A DNA stretch of 64,000 nt from an uncultured Clostridia bacterium (GCA_946567425.1 CAMNXF010000006.1:62001-126000), one strand, 5' to 3'; positions 32,605 to 41,877 are shown, counted from the stretch's first letter. The notes: generated by a model not told the origin, from the letters alone. A program made the numbers and translations.

Positions 32605-33363
32605 GTGGGCGGACGTATTAACGATACAAAGGTCAACGGTCTGAAATTTATTTTTCTGGCGCTGTATTTTCTGATATTGACGACCGAGAGAGTGATAAGT
32701 CTTGTGGTGTGCTTTTCGGGAGATATGTCGGAGCTGGACGGACTGGACTATTACATGATAGCGCTGACGATATTCGCGATCTTCGGCGCGTATATCATGG
32801 CTGTGATGAAATGCACCGACGCGTCAAAGCGTCAGGACGACGAGGATTTCGAGCCGAACGGTGACGTTTTCGGTAATCTCGCGATCGCGGCGGGAATACT
32901 CCTGCTCGGCGGTATGGTGCACACAAACGGTTCGATACCCGTTATGCAGTTCATTTCATACGGAATGATACTGATCTCCATGGCGATACACACTATACAG
33001 AACGTCAAGCTTCATCATGGTGCGGACAAAAAATGGCTTTCGTTCGCGTACATCGTGGCGTACTCAATGGCGATACCCGTTGTGTATCATACGAATATCG
33101 AACTCGCGGCGGTGTTTGTTCCGTTGGAATCCGTGGTCTCGGCGGGAATGGTCGCGCTGTTCACGATAATGCTCTCTAAGTTTTACGACGGCGACGGCGA
33201 GAGCGATTTTTCGCTTATGCCGTTTCTTATCGCAATATTCGGCGATTTTCTGGTGCTAGCTATGCGCTGGCACGAGGAGGTTAACGTGTTCGTGCTGATA
33301 TTCATCTGCGTGACCGCCGTGCTTTGGTTCGCGGGGAATATACTTTGTATCAAGAGAAAATAG
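32605..33363 (+). CDS. Polytopic membrane protein of unknown function
   Basis: 252 residues with about seven or eight membrane spans (for example FIFLALYFLILTTERVISLVV, LAIAAGILLLGGMV and VFVLIFICVTAVLWFAGNIL), short loops and one acidic cytoplasmic loop (KRQDDEDFEPNGD). GTG start with GAGGTGA upstream, 10 bases after the hydrolase gene, so it is the third gene of the murA transcript. Family not recognised. Confidence 0.7.
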   Translation: MGGRINDTKVNGLKFIFLALYFLILTTERVISLVVCFSGDMSELDGLDYYMIALTIFAIFGAYIMAVMKCTDASKRQDDEDFEPNGDVFGNLAIAAGILLLGGMVHTNGSIPVMQFISYGMILISMAIHTIQNVKLHHGADKKWLSFAYIVAYSMAIPVVYHTNIELAAVFVPLESVVSAGMVALFTIMLSKFYDGDGESDFSLMPFLIAIFGDFLVLAMRWHEEVNVFVLIFICVTAVLWFAGNILCIKRK

Positions 33364-33396
33364 ACTGTACCCGCGTTTCGCTGAATGAAATGCGGG

Positions 33397-33756
33397 TCAT
33401 TTGTCGGCTAATTCACAGAACATCACCGCGCTGCCGCCTGCGGTCGTTACGGAGGTGAGCAGCGTATACCCCAAGACAGACAGAGATTGAGTTATAAGAA
33501 CGCTTTCAAGCGGTATCTCGCGACGTGACTTTATCAGAACACCCTTGCATATTATTATACTGCCGTTCTCGAGCGCGTAATCCAGCGAGCGGAAATGCAG
33601 CCAATATGCCGTCATGCCGACAATTCCCGAAACACCCGCGAGCACGGAAAACGCATAATGTACTTTTAAAAGCGCCAAAGCCGCAGCCGACACCCCCGCC
33701 AACAAAACAGATTGGGTTATCCAAAACGCTCCCCAATGCTTTTTCAAGAATTTCAC
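33397..33756 (-). CDS. Small membrane protein with bacterial PH domain (YdbS/bPH2-like)
   Basis: 119 residues. Two N-terminal membrane helices (FWITQSVLLAGVSAAALALL and AFSVLAGVSGIVGMTAYW) are followed by a bPH2-type segment: DYALENGSIIICKGVLIKSRREIPLESVLITQ. Members of this family are often paired as YdbS/YdbT; only one is present here. Role unknown. It is convergent with the murA transcript. Confidence 0.75.
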   Translation of the reverse strand: MKFLKKHWGAFWITQSVLLAGVSAAALALLKVHYAFSVLAGVSGIVGMTAYWLHFRSLDYALENGSIIICKGVLIKSRREIPLESVLITQSLSVLGYTLLTSVTTAGGSAVMFCELADK

Positions 33757-33837
33757 CGAACTTTCATTTTATGATAATAAAATAGTGTTAGCTGATTTAA
33801 TTATTTTATGCAATTTGACGAAATTCGCTTGCCGCTA

Positions 33838-33866
33838 TTGACAAAATTGCTTAACAGATGTAAAAT
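33838..33866 (+). promoter_or_regulatory. Sigma-A promoter for the marR-ABC operon
   Basis: TTGACA (33838-33843), 17 bases, TAAAAT (33861-33866). ATG 33898 follows after GAGGGTG. The MarR protein itself is the natural candidate to repress here; no clear palindrome was fixed. Confidence 0.75.
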
Positions 33867-33897
33867 AATAACAGCCGTTAATTAAGAGGGTGATTTA

Positions 33898-34398
33898 ATG
33901 AAATATATCCAAAGTCTGCTGCCGCCGTGTGACAGGCTTGCAGGAGACGGATTTGAGACATTTCTCGGAAATTTGCAGAGGTTTATGAACCTGAACCCGA
34001 TGGCTCATTCGGGAACGGACTTATCAAATTCCGAGGCAATGCTGCTGTATACGGCGTTGGATTTTCACAGTGAAACGGGCGAAAACATTTGCGTCGCGCC
34101 TGCCGCAAAGCGCTTGGGAGTTTCCGCTCCCGCGATTTCCAGAACGCTGAGGGGCTTGTCAAGAAAGGGTTACATTGAACGTTTTTCCGACGCCGCCGAC
34201 CGCAGAAACGTTCGTATAGCGGTCACGGAAGCGGGAGAGCGTGAATTTTCGCGGACGCTGAAGTATGTCTTCTCCGTGCTCGACAACGCGATGAGGGCTT
34301 TTTCGAACGAGGAGCTTTCACAAATGGTCGAACTGCACGGACGGTTTGTCGACGCGGTACTCAAGGAGATAACGGAAAGGAGAACAGATAAATGTTAG
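33898..34398 (+). CDS. MarR-family transcriptional regulator
   Basis: 166 residues. A winged helix is visible in SNSEAMLLYTALDFHSE, the recognition part AAKRLGVSAPAISRTLRGLSRKGYIERFSDAADRRNVRIAVTEAG, and a C-terminal dimerisation helix. MarR proteins usually repress their own operon until a small toxic or phenolic ligand binds. The last bases overlap the start of the ABC transporter gene (ATG at 34392), so translation is coupled and the exporter is its evident target. Confidence 0.9.
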   Translation: MKYIQSLLPPCDRLAGDGFETFLGNLQRFMNLNPMAHSGTDLSNSEAMLLYTALDFHSETGENICVAPAAKRLGVSAPAISRTLRGLSRKGYIERFSDAADRRNVRIAVTEAGEREFSRTLKYVFSVLDNAMRAFSNEELSQMVELHGRFVDAVLKEITERRTDKC

Positions 34399-37175
34399 AG
34401 ATAAGAAATATAACAAAGGACTATGACACGGGCGGGGATAAAGTGCACGCTTTGCGTGACGTGTCAATCAGCTTCCGCGACTGCGAGCTTGTCGCGATAC
34501 TCGGACACTCGGGCTGCGGAAAGACCACGCTGCTGAATATTATCGGCGGTCTTGACCAGTACACCACGGGCGACCTCATCATCAACGGACGTTCCACCAA
34601 GCAGTACAAGGACAGGGATTGGGATACTTACCGAAACCATTCGGTCGGCTTTATTTTCCAGAGCTACAATCTGATACCGCACCAGACAGTTTTGTCGAAC
34701 GTCGAGCTTGCGCTTACGCTTTCGGGAGTATCAAAAGCGGAGCGCCGCCAGCGCGCTAAAGAGGCTCTTGAAAAGGTGGGCTTGGGAGATCAGCTTAACA
34801 AACGTCCGAACCAGATGTCGGGAGGACAAATGCAGCGCGTCGCCATTGCAAGAGCGCTTGTAAACGACCCCGAGATACTTCTCGCCGACGAGCCTACGGG
34901 CGCGCTCGACAGCGAGACCTCGGTGCAGATTATGGAGCTTGTAAAGGAGATCGCCAAGGATCGCCTTGTAATAATGGTAACGCACAATCCCGACCTCGCG
35001 AACGACTACGCAACGCGCATTGTCCGTCTTGTCGACGGCAAGATAAAGAGCGACTCTAATCCGTTCGAATCCGCCGCAAGCAAGTCCGAGCCGAAAAAGA
35101 GCGGAAAAAAGCCCTCAATGTCGTTCGGCACGGCACTGGCGCTCTCACGCAATAATCTGCTCACAAAAAAGGGCAGAACGTTCCTCACATCGTTTGCGGG
35201 GAGTATCGGGATTATCGGTATCGCGCTGATACTGTCGCTGTCGCACGGCGTTCAGGCGTACATAGACGGCGTTGAGCGCTCTACGCTCGCGTCCTACCCC
35301 GTTGAACTGGAGCGCGAGACGGTCAACTATTCGGGGCTTATGTCGTCAATGATGGATATCCATGATGACGCGCTCGACGAAGAACGCGAGCCGGACCGCG
35401 TCTACACAAACGATATGTCGACCGAGATGATGAAGTCTCTGCTCTCTGAGATACAGGAGAACAATCTTACCGATTTTATGGAGTATGTCAACAGCAACCC
35501 CGATAATATCAAGGACAGTATTAGCGAGATAAAGTACACCTTCAACTCCAATCTGTACATATACACGCGTGGCGTTGAAGATAAAATAGTCCGTGCAAAT
35601 CCGTCCACGACAATGCAGGCAATGTTCGGCGAGGGCATGGCTTCGGGCATGGAGGATATGATGGGTATGGCGTCAACGTTTATGGGCGGCAGCGATATGG
35701 CTTCGCGCGGAAACGTTTTTGAGGAGCTTCTCTCCAATGAAATGACCGCCAATCAGTATGACGTAGTCGCGGGTCGTTTGCCCGAGAACTACGACGAGCT
35801 TGTAGTTATCATCAGCGAACACAATGAACTGTCGAACCTTACATTGTATGCTCTCGGTCTGCGCGATCAGGCAGAGTTGGGAGAAATGATGAGCCACGTT
35901 ATGGCCGGCGAAACGTTTGATCTGGATACGGGCAATCTCAGCTTTACATACGACGAGCTTATGGACTTGAGCTTCACGCTTGTGACCGCTCCCGAGCTGT
36001 TCAAGGAGAACGAGGACGGCGGATACGATAATATGAGCGCGGACGAGGAATTTATGAACGAAACGCTCAAAAACGGCGAGGAGCTTAAGGTAGTCGGCGT
36101 AATCCGTCCGAACGGAGACAGCCTTATCTCGACAGCGTCCACGGGCGGTATCGGCTACACTCACGATCTTATGGAGCACATGATCTCCAAGACAAACGAG
36201 AGCGCTCTCGTGAAAAAGCAGCAGGATAATCCCGAGGTCGACATCTTCACGGGCATTGAGTTTCCGAAAAAGGACGAAAAGCCCGTAGAGCCTATGACCC
36301 GCGAGGAAGCAATGCAGCAGCTTATGAGTTTCATGACCGAAGATCAGGTGATGCAGATGTCGCAAAGCATTATCGCGACGCTCACTCCCGAGCAGCAGGC
36401 GGAGCTTATGCAGCTCCCTCCCGAACAGCAGCAAGGCGCAATTTTTGAAATGGCGGAGCAGACCAAGATAACAGCGGCGTTTATGAGCGTTATCACCGCC
36501 GAGCAAATGCAGAAGCTGGAGGAAATGACCAAAGCTCCCGAGACCACCGAAGCGACATACGACGGCAATTTGCAGATACTCGGCGTTGCCGATCTTCAGA
36601 TACCGAGCAAGGTCTCGATATATGCAAAGGATTTCGACAGCAAGGAGCGCATAACCGATCTCATTTCCGATTACAACAGCAAGAAAGCCGCGGAGGGCAA
36701 AGAAGCGGACGTTATCAACTACACCGACTATGTGGGAATGATGATCTCCTCCGTGTCTACGACGATAGACGCTATCTCGTATATTCTGATCGCGTTTGTG
36801 GCGATCTCGCTTGTTGTTTCATCGATAATGATCGGTATTATCACCTACATTTCCGTTCTCGAGCGCACTAAGGAGATAGGTATTCTCCGCGCTATGGGAG
36901 CTTCAAAACACGACGTTTCCAATGTATTTAACGCCGAAACGCTTATTGTCGGATTTGCGGCGGGAGTTATCGGAATAGGCGTTACACTGTTGCTTAATAT
37001 TCCGATCAACATTATAATCGAGAACATCACCGATATTCCGAATGTGGCGCTGCTGCCGTGGCAAGGCGGCGTGATACTTATTTTTATAAGTATGCTGCTC
37101 ACGCTTATTGCGGGATTGTTTCCGGCCGGTGTTGCGGCAAAGAAAGACCCCGTTGAGGCGCTGCGCACCGAATAA
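34392..37175 (+). CDS. ABC transporter, fused ATPase and FtsX-type permease (MacB-like)
   Basis: 927 residues. The N-terminal ATPase (about 1-225) has Walker [11 protein letters not shown]-loop [14 protein letters not shown], signature [15 protein letters not shown], Walker [11 protein letters not shown] and switch His VTHNPDLA. After a linker comes a membrane helix ([17 protein letters not shown]), a very large extracytoplasmic domain (about 290-780) rich in Met/Glu/Gln ([19 protein letters not shown]), and three helices with [21 protein letters not shown] and PVEALRTE. Likely exports or extracts a peptide, antibiotic or envelope component. The large domain is unusual in size for MacB permeases. 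Confidence 0.93.
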   Translation: MLEIRNITKDYDTGGDKVHALRDVSISFRDCELVAILGHSGCGKTTLLNIIGGLDQYTTGDLIINGRSTKQYKDRDWDTYRNHSVGFIFQSYNLIPHQTVLSNVELALTLSGVSKAERRQRAKEALEKVGLGDQLNKRPNQMSGGQMQRVAIARALVNDPEILLADEPTGALDSETSVQIMELVKEIAKDRLVIMVTHNPDLANDYATRIVRLVDGKIKSDSNPFESAASKSEPKKSGKKPSMSFGTALALSRNNLLTKKGRTFLTSFAGSIGIIGIALILSLSHGVQAYIDGVERSTLASYPVELERETVNYSGLMSSMMDIHDDALDEEREPDRVYTNDMSTEMMKSLLSEIQENNLTDFMEYVNSNPDNIKDSISEIKYTFNSNLYIYTRGVEDKIVRANPSTTMQAMFGEGMASGMEDMMGMASTFMGGSDMASRGNVFEELLSNEMTANQYDVVAGRLPENYDELVVIISEHNELSNLTLYALGLRDQAELGEMMSHVMAGETFDLDTGNLSFTYDELMDLSFTLVTAPELFKENEDGGYDNMSADEEFMNETLKNGEELKVVGVIRPNGDSLISTASTGGIGYTHDLMEHMISKTNESALVKKQQDNPEVDIFTGIEFPKKDEKPVEPMTREEAMQQLMSFMTEDQVMQMSQSIIATLTPEQQAELMQLPPEQQQGAIFEMAEQTKITAAFMSVITAEQMQKLEEMTKAPETTEATYDGNLQILGVADLQIPSKVSIYAKDFDSKERITDLISDYNSKKAAEGKEADVINYTDYVGMMISSVSTTIDAISYILIAFVAISLVVSSIMIGIITYISVLERTKEIGILRAMGASKHDVSNVFNAETLIVGFAAGVIGIGVTLLLNIPINIIIENITDIPNVALLPWQGGVILIFISMLLTLIAGLFPAGVAAKKDPVEALRTE

Positions 37176-37179
37176 CTTT

Positions 37180-37208
37180 TATCGCCGTCCGTTTTGGGCG
37201 GCGATAAT
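37180..37208 (+). terminator. Terminator of the marR-ABC operon
   Basis: TTATCGCCG (37180-37188) pairs with CGGCGATAA (37200-37208), then TTTTTAT. Confidence 0.9.
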
Positions 37209-37272
37209 TTTTATATAAATCTTATATAAAATATTGTCTCGGGACGTAAAAGGTTAAATGTAATTTGTTATT

Positions 37273-37336
37273 GTTTAGTTTCTTTTATTTCCTGTGTTGC
37301 GGCACATGGAGCAAGAGGAAATAAAAGAAACTAAAC
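37273..37336 (+). repeat. Long perfect hairpin element, copy 1
   Basis: Arms of 21 bp (37273-37293 and 37316-37336) are perfectly complementary and enclose 22 bases. The part from 37294 to 37319 (GTGTTGCGGCACATGGAGCA and the next six bases) recurs in diverged form at 54091-54116, where it is also flanked by GTTTCTTTT/AAAAGAAAC arms. So this is a small dispersed palindromic element rather than a plain terminator. Confidence 0.7.
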
Positions 37337-37381
37337 CACAACAGTACACTCACAACAATAACACGGCCAAAAAACCGAAAC

Positions 37382-37440
37382 GTGTTCACATTAACGCTCA
37401 ACGCCCGTCTTTCGGTTAATGTGAACACTAATGCGTTGAG
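37382..37440 (+). repeat. Two interlaced inverted repeats
   Basis: Arm pair 1: GTGTTCACATTAAC (37382-37395) and GTTAATGTGAACAC (37415-37428), 14 bp perfect. Arm pair 2: CTCAACGC (37397-37404), inside the loop of pair 1, and GCGTTGAG (37433-37440), outside it. The order A-B-A'-B' is that of an H-type pseudoknot or of two alternative hairpins. It lies 84 bases ahead of the DUF3343 gene and may belong to its leader. Confidence 0.6.
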
Positions 37441-37523
37441 TGCGGCACAAAATTGTCATAATTTGCCCGTCTGCATATAATGTTGTAGGCGGTTTACGCC
37501 GAATAATTTTAGGAGATGTTTTT

Positions 37524-37727
37524 ATGACAATTATATATATACAATCCTTTACACAAGCGCAAAAAGCGCTCTCTTATCTGCAAAAGCACGGGATACGCTG
37601 TATTGTCGAGCGCAGTTTCGGCAGATCGGGGTGCGGCTTCGCACTGAAAGTAACGGACAAGAACGCAAGTCGGGCGGAGGTTTGCGCGTTGCTCGGCTCG
37701 ATCGGAGTAAGCTGTGATCTATCTTGA
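37524..37727 (+). CDS. DUF3343 protein (putative Se/S carrier-like)
   Basis: 67 residues: IYIQSFTQAQKALSYLQKHGIRCIVERSFGRSGCGFALKV, the compact fold and GCGF-type loop of DUF3343, proposed to carry activated sulfur or selenium on the Cys. AGGAGA precedes ATG 37524. It overlaps the following cysteine desulfurase gene by 14 bases, a pairing seen often in Clostridia and the main reason for the carrier idea. Confidence 0.8.
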   Translation: MTIIYIQSFTQAQKALSYLQKHGIRCIVERSFGRSGCGFALKVTDKNASRAEVCALLGSIGVSCDLS

Positions 37728-38859
37728 TAACGCGGCGACCACATTCCCCAAGCCGCAGACGGTGTACCGAAAATGGGCGTATGCCATGAGCGCTTACGGC
37801 GCAAACCCCGGGCGCTCGGGTCATAAGTTCTCACAGTCAACTGCCGAAGCAGTCTACAAAAGCCGTGCGAAATGCGCAGAGTTTTTTGGCGCCCAGCCCG
37901 AAAACACCATCTTCACGATGAACTGCACACACGCACTGAACTTCGCGATAAAAGGGATAGCCGAAAACGGCTGCCATTTTGTGACAAGCGATATGGAGCA
38001 TAACGCCGCAATTCGCCCCGTATACGCCGCGGCTAAAAATTTCGGCGGCTCGTGTACCATGTTTGAGGCAAGCGCTGACGAGGAACAAACGGTCTACAAC
38101 GCAGAGCGCGCTATTCGAAGCGAGACTGTGGCGCTCGTATGCACCGCCGCAAGCAACGTTATCGGACTGCGCACTCCGCTGAGGGAATTGGCCGCGCTCT
38201 GCCGCCGCAAAAAGATATGCTTTATTGTTGACGCGGCGCAGGGCGCGGGAACGCTCCCGATAACGCTTAAAGACGGTGCAAACATCATCTGCGCGGCGGG
38301 GCATAAGGGGCTTTACGGTCCTATGGGTACCGGGCTTTTGATAACAGACGGGAAATTCCCGCTGAACACTATAATCGAGGGCGGCACGGGCAGTGCTTCG
38401 GAAAGTATCGTCCAGCCTGATTTCACCCCCGACCGCTTTGAGAGCGGAACGATAAACACTGCGGGAGTTATCGCGTTAGGGGAGGGCGTGGAGTTTGTAC
38501 TGCAGCATACTCCCGAAAAAATTCTCGCCCACGAGCTTGCCCTCTGCCGACGTTTTTGTGACGGCACGAAAAAAATACGCGGAATTTATCTGTATAATGA
38601 TATTACTCCGCAAAATTCGGAACAATACGCGCCCGTGGTTTCGTTCAATATTGGGAACGTACCCTCCGCCGAGGGTGCGGCAATGCTCAGCACGAACGGT
38701 TTTTATATGCGCGGCGGACTGCACTGCGCTCCGCTCGCTCACAAAAAAATAGGGACGATAAACGGCGGCACGATACGCTTTTCGCCCTCCGTTTTCAACA
38801 CTGCGGACGAGGTGGAACGGTTGCTGAAAACTCTGGAAAGAATATCTGTGAAACTGTAA
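37714..38859 (+). CDS. Cysteine desulfurase-like class V aminotransferase
   Basis: PLP enzyme of the NifS/SufS superfamily. Seen: MIYLDNAATTFPKPQTV, NPGRSGHKFS, the PLP-stacking SDMEHNAAIRPV, DAAQGAGTLPI, AAGHKGLYGPMGTGLL with the PLP lysine, FESGTINTAGVIAL, and a catalytic-loop Cys in RGGLHCAPLAH. It would release sulfur (or selenium) from cysteine (or selenocysteine) to an acceptor, presumably the DUF3343 protein encoded just upstream. The start is GTG 37714, within the upstream gene, so translation is coupled. 381 residues fits the family. Confidence 0.9.
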   Translation: MIYLDNAATTFPKPQTVYRKWAYAMSAYGANPGRSGHKFSQSTAEAVYKSRAKCAEFFGAQPENTIFTMNCTHALNFAIKGIAENGCHFVTSDMEHNAAIRPVYAAAKNFGGSCTMFEASADEEQTVYNAERAIRSETVALVCTAASNVIGLRTPLRELAALCRRKKICFIVDAAQGAGTLPITLKDGANIICAAGHKGLYGPMGTGLLITDGKFPLNTIIEGGTGSASESIVQPDFTPDRFESGTINTAGVIALGEGVEFVLQHTPEKILAHELALCRRFCDGTKKIRGIYLYNDITPQNSEQYAPVVSFNIGNVPSAEGAAMLSTNGFYMRGGLHCAPLAHKKIGTINGGTIRFSPSVFNTADEVERLLKTLERISVKL

Positions 38860-38861
38860 AT

Positions 38862-38891
38862 AAACCGCGCTTTCAACAGAAAGCGCGGTTT
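38862..38891 (+). terminator. Terminator after the desulfurase gene
   Basis: AAACCGCGCTTTC (38862-38874), loop AACA, GAAAGCGCGGTTT (38879-38891), then TT. Confidence 0.9.
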
Positions 38892-38899
38892 TTACAAAA

Positions 38900-38923
38900 A
38901 ATCCCCCGCCAAAACGGGGGATT
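38900..38923 (-). terminator. Terminator of the FliD-like gene
   Basis: AATCCCCCG (38900-38908) pairs with CGGGGGATT (38915-38923); on the minus strand the stem is followed by TTTTTTGT. Confidence 0.85.
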
Positions 38924-38934
38924 AAAATTTTTAA

Positions 38935-40179
38935 TTAAGCGTAAACGCTGTACAATGCGCCCGTGTTATAAGCGTATGTAGAGGTCTTGTTCGCGTTGTA
39001 GCCCATTGCACTGGCGCTGCTTACGAGAGACTTGACCTGATCCGCCTTATCGTTAACCTTGTCTAAGAAACCGCCGTTCGCGAACGAATACTTGATGTCC
39101 TTGTCGGTGAGTTTTGCAAGTTTATCCTGATCCGCGAGAGAAAGTCTGCCGTTCTTGTCAACGTTGATGCCCGCGCGCTGGAGCGAGTACTTATATGCAT
39201 TAGCGCTGCTTGCGAGTGTAACGCCCTTGTTGCGAACCGCACTCTTGTCGCTCTTTGCCGCTTCGTCAACAAAGCTGTTGTAGCTGTCGACAAAATCCTT
39301 GGCAACCTTGGTGTAATCCTCGGGCTTGTATGAGCTGTCTGCCGAGCCGAGACCCTGTGCATACGATTTTACAGCGGTCGCAAGCTCCTTTACCTTTGCG
39401 GTAAGCTCCTTCATCGTTCCCGAATTATCGGTGTAATCGGAAGAAACGGACGAAGAACCCGTACCCTTTATAGCGCTTGCCGTAAACACGCCCGAGCCGC
39501 CGGTCAGCGAATTGATCTGACCCGCTTTCTGTATAACCTTATCCGAGAAACCGTTCGAGCCGAAAAGCGACTTTACGTCCGTAGCGTCAACCTTGGAAAG
39601 ATCGCTGTTCAAAGACAGTTTGTTGTCCGCGCCGACGGTGATACCCGCACGCTTTAAAGCGCTGGAATAAACCTTGCCGGTATTGACCATAAGGACACCC
39701 TTCTGGAGAACGCGGCTGTTGTCAGAATTGCCGACCTTGTCTATCATAGAGTTGTAGCTGTCGATAAAACTCTGCGCCTGCGCCTTATAAGAATCAACGT
39801 CAAGCTCTCCGCCGAACTTCAAACCGTTGGCGTAGTTCTTGATGCTCTCGGCCGCGCCGCCCGCGCTTGCGGAAGCTACCTTTACGGACTGCGCCGAGCT
39901 AACGGAGGAATCGTCCTCGCTGTCGTCGCCCGCACCGTAAATGCTCTTATACAGGTCGCTGAACTGACTGCGGTAGTTTTCGTCCTTGTTCTTGAGCGAA
40001 CGGCTCTTGAGCAGCTCTTCCAGCGTCTGAGTAGCCTTAGTATTCTTAATGCCGTATCTGTTGAACTTATTCCCCATAAGATACGACATATTCAGACTGT
40101 CAAGCTGACTTCCGTACTTTGTCTGAGCCTGTGCCATATTCAACTGTAATCTTGCGGTGTTACCTACTGTCATAACCAT
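38935..40179 (-). CDS. Protein with two FliD-C-like repeats, unknown role
   Basis: About 414 residues without signal peptide or membrane span. Residues about 110-230 and 290-400 are two copies of one unit: FIDSYNSMIDKVGNSDNSRV then ALKRAGITVGADNKLSL, and FVDSYNSFVDEAAKSDKSAV then SLQRAGINVDKNGRLSL. This strand-helix pattern is what FliD (flagellar cap) C-termini look like (AGI..(D/N)G.LSLD), but the usual FliD N-terminus is absent and no flagellar gene is near. A Ser-rich linker joins an N-terminal helix pair. Two ATGs are possible (40179, 40173); 40179 follows AAGGA closely. Confidence 0.6.
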   Translation of the reverse strand: MVMTVGNTARLQLNMAQAQTKYGSQLDSLNMSYLMGNKFNRYGIKNTKATQTLEELLKSRSLKNKDENYRSQFSDLYKSIYGAGDDSEDDSSVSSAQSVKVASASAGGAAESIKNYANGLKFGGELDVDSYKAQAQSFIDSYNSMIDKVGNSDNSRVLQKGVLMVNTGKVYSSALKRAGITVGADNKLSLNSDLSKVDATDVKSLFGSNGFSDKVIQKAGQINSLTGGSGVFTASAIKGTGSSSVSSDYTDNSGTMKELTAKVKELATAVKSYAQGLGSADSSYKPEDYTKVAKDFVDSYNSFVDEAAKSDKSAVRNKGVTLASSANAYKYSLQRAGINVDKNGRLSLADQDKLAKLTDKDIKYSFANGGFLDKVNDKADQVKSLVSSASAMGYNANKTSTYAYNTGALYSVYA

Positions 40180-40201
40180 CAATCCTTTCTTGATTTATGT
40201 A

Positions 40202-40220
40202 ATCGGTCATCATGACCGAT
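40202..40220. promoter_or_regulatory. 19-base perfect palindrome between pyrE and the FliD-like gene
   Basis: ATCGGTCAT (40202-40210), a single C, ATGACCGAT (40212-40220). A 1-base centre is too tight for an RNA hairpin loop, so a DNA operator is more likely. It lies 23 bases upstream of the FliD-like start on the minus strand. Confidence 0.5.
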
Positions 40221-40235
40221 CTGTGCAAAACCCTG

Positions 40236-40889
40236 TTATACTCCGTACTGTATGCGGTATTCCTTCATCTTATCGACATACTCTGCGCCCGGAATAATTC
40301 CGTTTTCAAGCGCCTCGATAATATCGTTGATATTCACGATCGAGTAAACCTTTACGCCGAACTCTTCATAGACCTCCTGTACCGCCGACTTGTTGGATGC
40401 GAGACCCTTTTCGGCTCTGTCCACGGTGATGACCATGCCCTCGATATCCACCTTTGCCGCACCCTGCAGCTTCGGGAGGACTTCGCGCAATGCCTTTCCG
40501 CTCGTCATAACGTCCTCTATGATAACGACCTTTTCGCCGTCCTCAAGCGTTTTCCCGACGAACATTCCGCCCTCGCCGTGATCCTTGACTTCCTTGCGGT
40601 CAAAGCAGTAATTGCAGTCCATACCGAACTTGTTGTAAAGCGCGGTACAAGCGGCAACGGAAAGCGGGATACCCTTGTATGCCGGACCGAACAGCGTATC
40701 GGGCTTAAGACCGTGATCGTTTACGCACTCTGCGTAATACTCGCCGAGTTTTGCAAGCTGCGCGCCCGTCTTATAGTTTCCGCAGTTTATGAAATAGGGG
40801 GCTATTCTGCCGCTTTTCAGCGTAAACTCGCCGAACTTCAGCACGCCGCTGTCCACCATAAACTTGATAAAGCTTTCCTTATAGGTCAT
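40236..40889 (-). CDS. pyrE: Orotate phosphoribosyltransferase
   Basis: PyrE converts orotate and PRPP to OMP in UMP synthesis. Seen: FGEFTLKSGRIAPYFINCG (the N-terminal substrate loop), FGPAYKGIPLSVA, FDRKEVKDHGEGG (flexible catalytic loop with Lys/Asp/His) and the PRPP motif VVIIEDVMTSGKAL. 217 residues is typical. No other pyrimidine genes are close; it has its own promoter. Confidence 0.96.
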   Translation of the reverse strand: MTYKESFIKFMVDSGVLKFGEFTLKSGRIAPYFINCGNYKTGAQLAKLGEYYAECVNDHGLKPDTLFGPAYKGIPLSVAACTALYNKFGMDCNYCFDRKEVKDHGEGGMFVGKTLEDGEKVVIIEDVMTSGKALREVLPKLQGAAKVDIEGMVITVDRAEKGLASNKSAVQEVYEEFGVKVYSIVNINDIIEALENGIIPGAEYVDKMKEYRIQYGV

Positions 40890-40923
40890 AAGTTTCTCCT
40901 CGCAAATATAACTTCACACATAC

Positions 40924-40952
40924 ATTATAACACATACTTTCCGATTTTTCAA
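40924..40952 (-). promoter_or_regulatory. Sigma-A promoter for pyrE
   Basis: On the minus strand TTGAAA (40952-40947), 17 bases, TATAAT (40929-40924), 35 bases before the start. No pyrimidine attenuator was seen. Confidence 0.7.
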
Positions 40953-41387
40953 GATGTTAGGGAAAAAAATTTCTTATTTTTTAATTTTTAACTTGGTATC
41001 TGCTGTATCAATTGGTAATATATGGCAAAAAATAAAGAGATTTTATTTTGCAAATTCGCATTTACGGCAATAAAAATACGGTCTGTATAATGTTGCTTCC
41101 GATTAAAGACAGGCATTATACAAACCGAGCTCATAAAAAATAAATCCTCCTTATTTTGGACAGTTTTATTACTATGTTCCAAGGGCAAATTAAGAAAAAA
41201 TAAGGAGCATCCTTATTTTTATAAATCTACAACCACCATAAAATACTACTTTCATTATGATTGTGATTTGTTTCTTTGTATTCGTTCTTATTTTCTAGAA
41301 CTACTTCTTTTTATTTTTTAATCCTTATATTTTTTGTCTACCTGATTTACTTTTATATATCATTATCATTTATCTATCCTTTGTCTT

Positions 41388-41573
41388 TTACTTGTTATTC
41401 TTTCGTATTTTTCTACAGTATTTGCACCTACAAGGGTAGGTGAAACCCTTACTCTTATAGAACTTCTGTTCTCCTACAGAAAATACAAAGTTAGAACCAC
41501 AATCTTGACATCTTAAAACTAAATCAGATTGACCTGTCGAAGCAACAGGAGCTTGCTGATTTATTACAACCAC
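41388..41573 (-). CDS. Small zinc-ribbon protein
   Basis: 61 residues from a GTG start. CQDCGS and CRCKYC flank SNFVFSVGEQKFYKSKGFTYP, which is the zinc-ribbon pattern of the short 'probable zinc-binding domain' (zinc_trcl-like) proteins; these are common in Firmicutes and have no settled function. The N-terminus is disordered (MVVINQQAPVASTG). It follows a 35-codon ORF by a short out-of-frame overlap and lies in the AT-rich patch. Confidence 0.65.
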   Translation of the reverse strand: MVVINQQAPVASTGQSDLVLRCQDCGSNFVFSVGEQKFYKSKGFTYPCRCKYCRKIRKNNK

Positions 41574-41580
41574 TTCTGGT

Positions 41581-41688
41581 TTATGATATTTTTGCTTTAA
41601 TAGTTTCGTCTCGTTCTAAACATCTTACATGTTCTTTTTCATAGAAACTCATAGCTATCGCTGTTGGACCAGCTATATATCTACTCAT
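41581..41688 (-). CDS. 35-residue ORF upstream of the zinc-ribbon gene
   Basis: ATG 41688 has a strong GGAGGG 8-10 bases upstream. The product begins MSRYIAGPTAIAMSF and continues YEKEHVRCLERDETI. It ends 8 bases before the GTG of the zinc-ribbon gene, in another frame, so the two may be parts of one broken gene or a small translationally coupled pair. Confidence 0.45.
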   Translation of the reverse strand: MSRYIAGPTAIAMSFYEKEHVRCLERDETIKAKIS

Positions 41689-41877
41689 AGTATAAACCCT
41701 CCATAAAATAAAATTTAATAAGCTGTTTATATACAGCTAACTTAATAGTGGTGGAGATGATTTATACTTCCTAAGATATGCTCCCTATCTCATTTATATA
41801 ATATATAATTGTAGATATATTTAAAAAGGGTTATCCTCAACAATAGAGTAATTCTATCGTATAAGGGAGGTTTATAT

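Noticed and set aside
34685-34705. TTGTCGAA 0A-box for Spo0A
   Set aside because: It lies within the ABC transporter coding sequence, not in a promoter; one 8-base match is expected by chance.
40988-41188. 66-codon frame on the minus strand in the AT-rich patch
   Set aside because: No convincing ribosome binding site, no motif; typical chance frame in AT-rich DNA.
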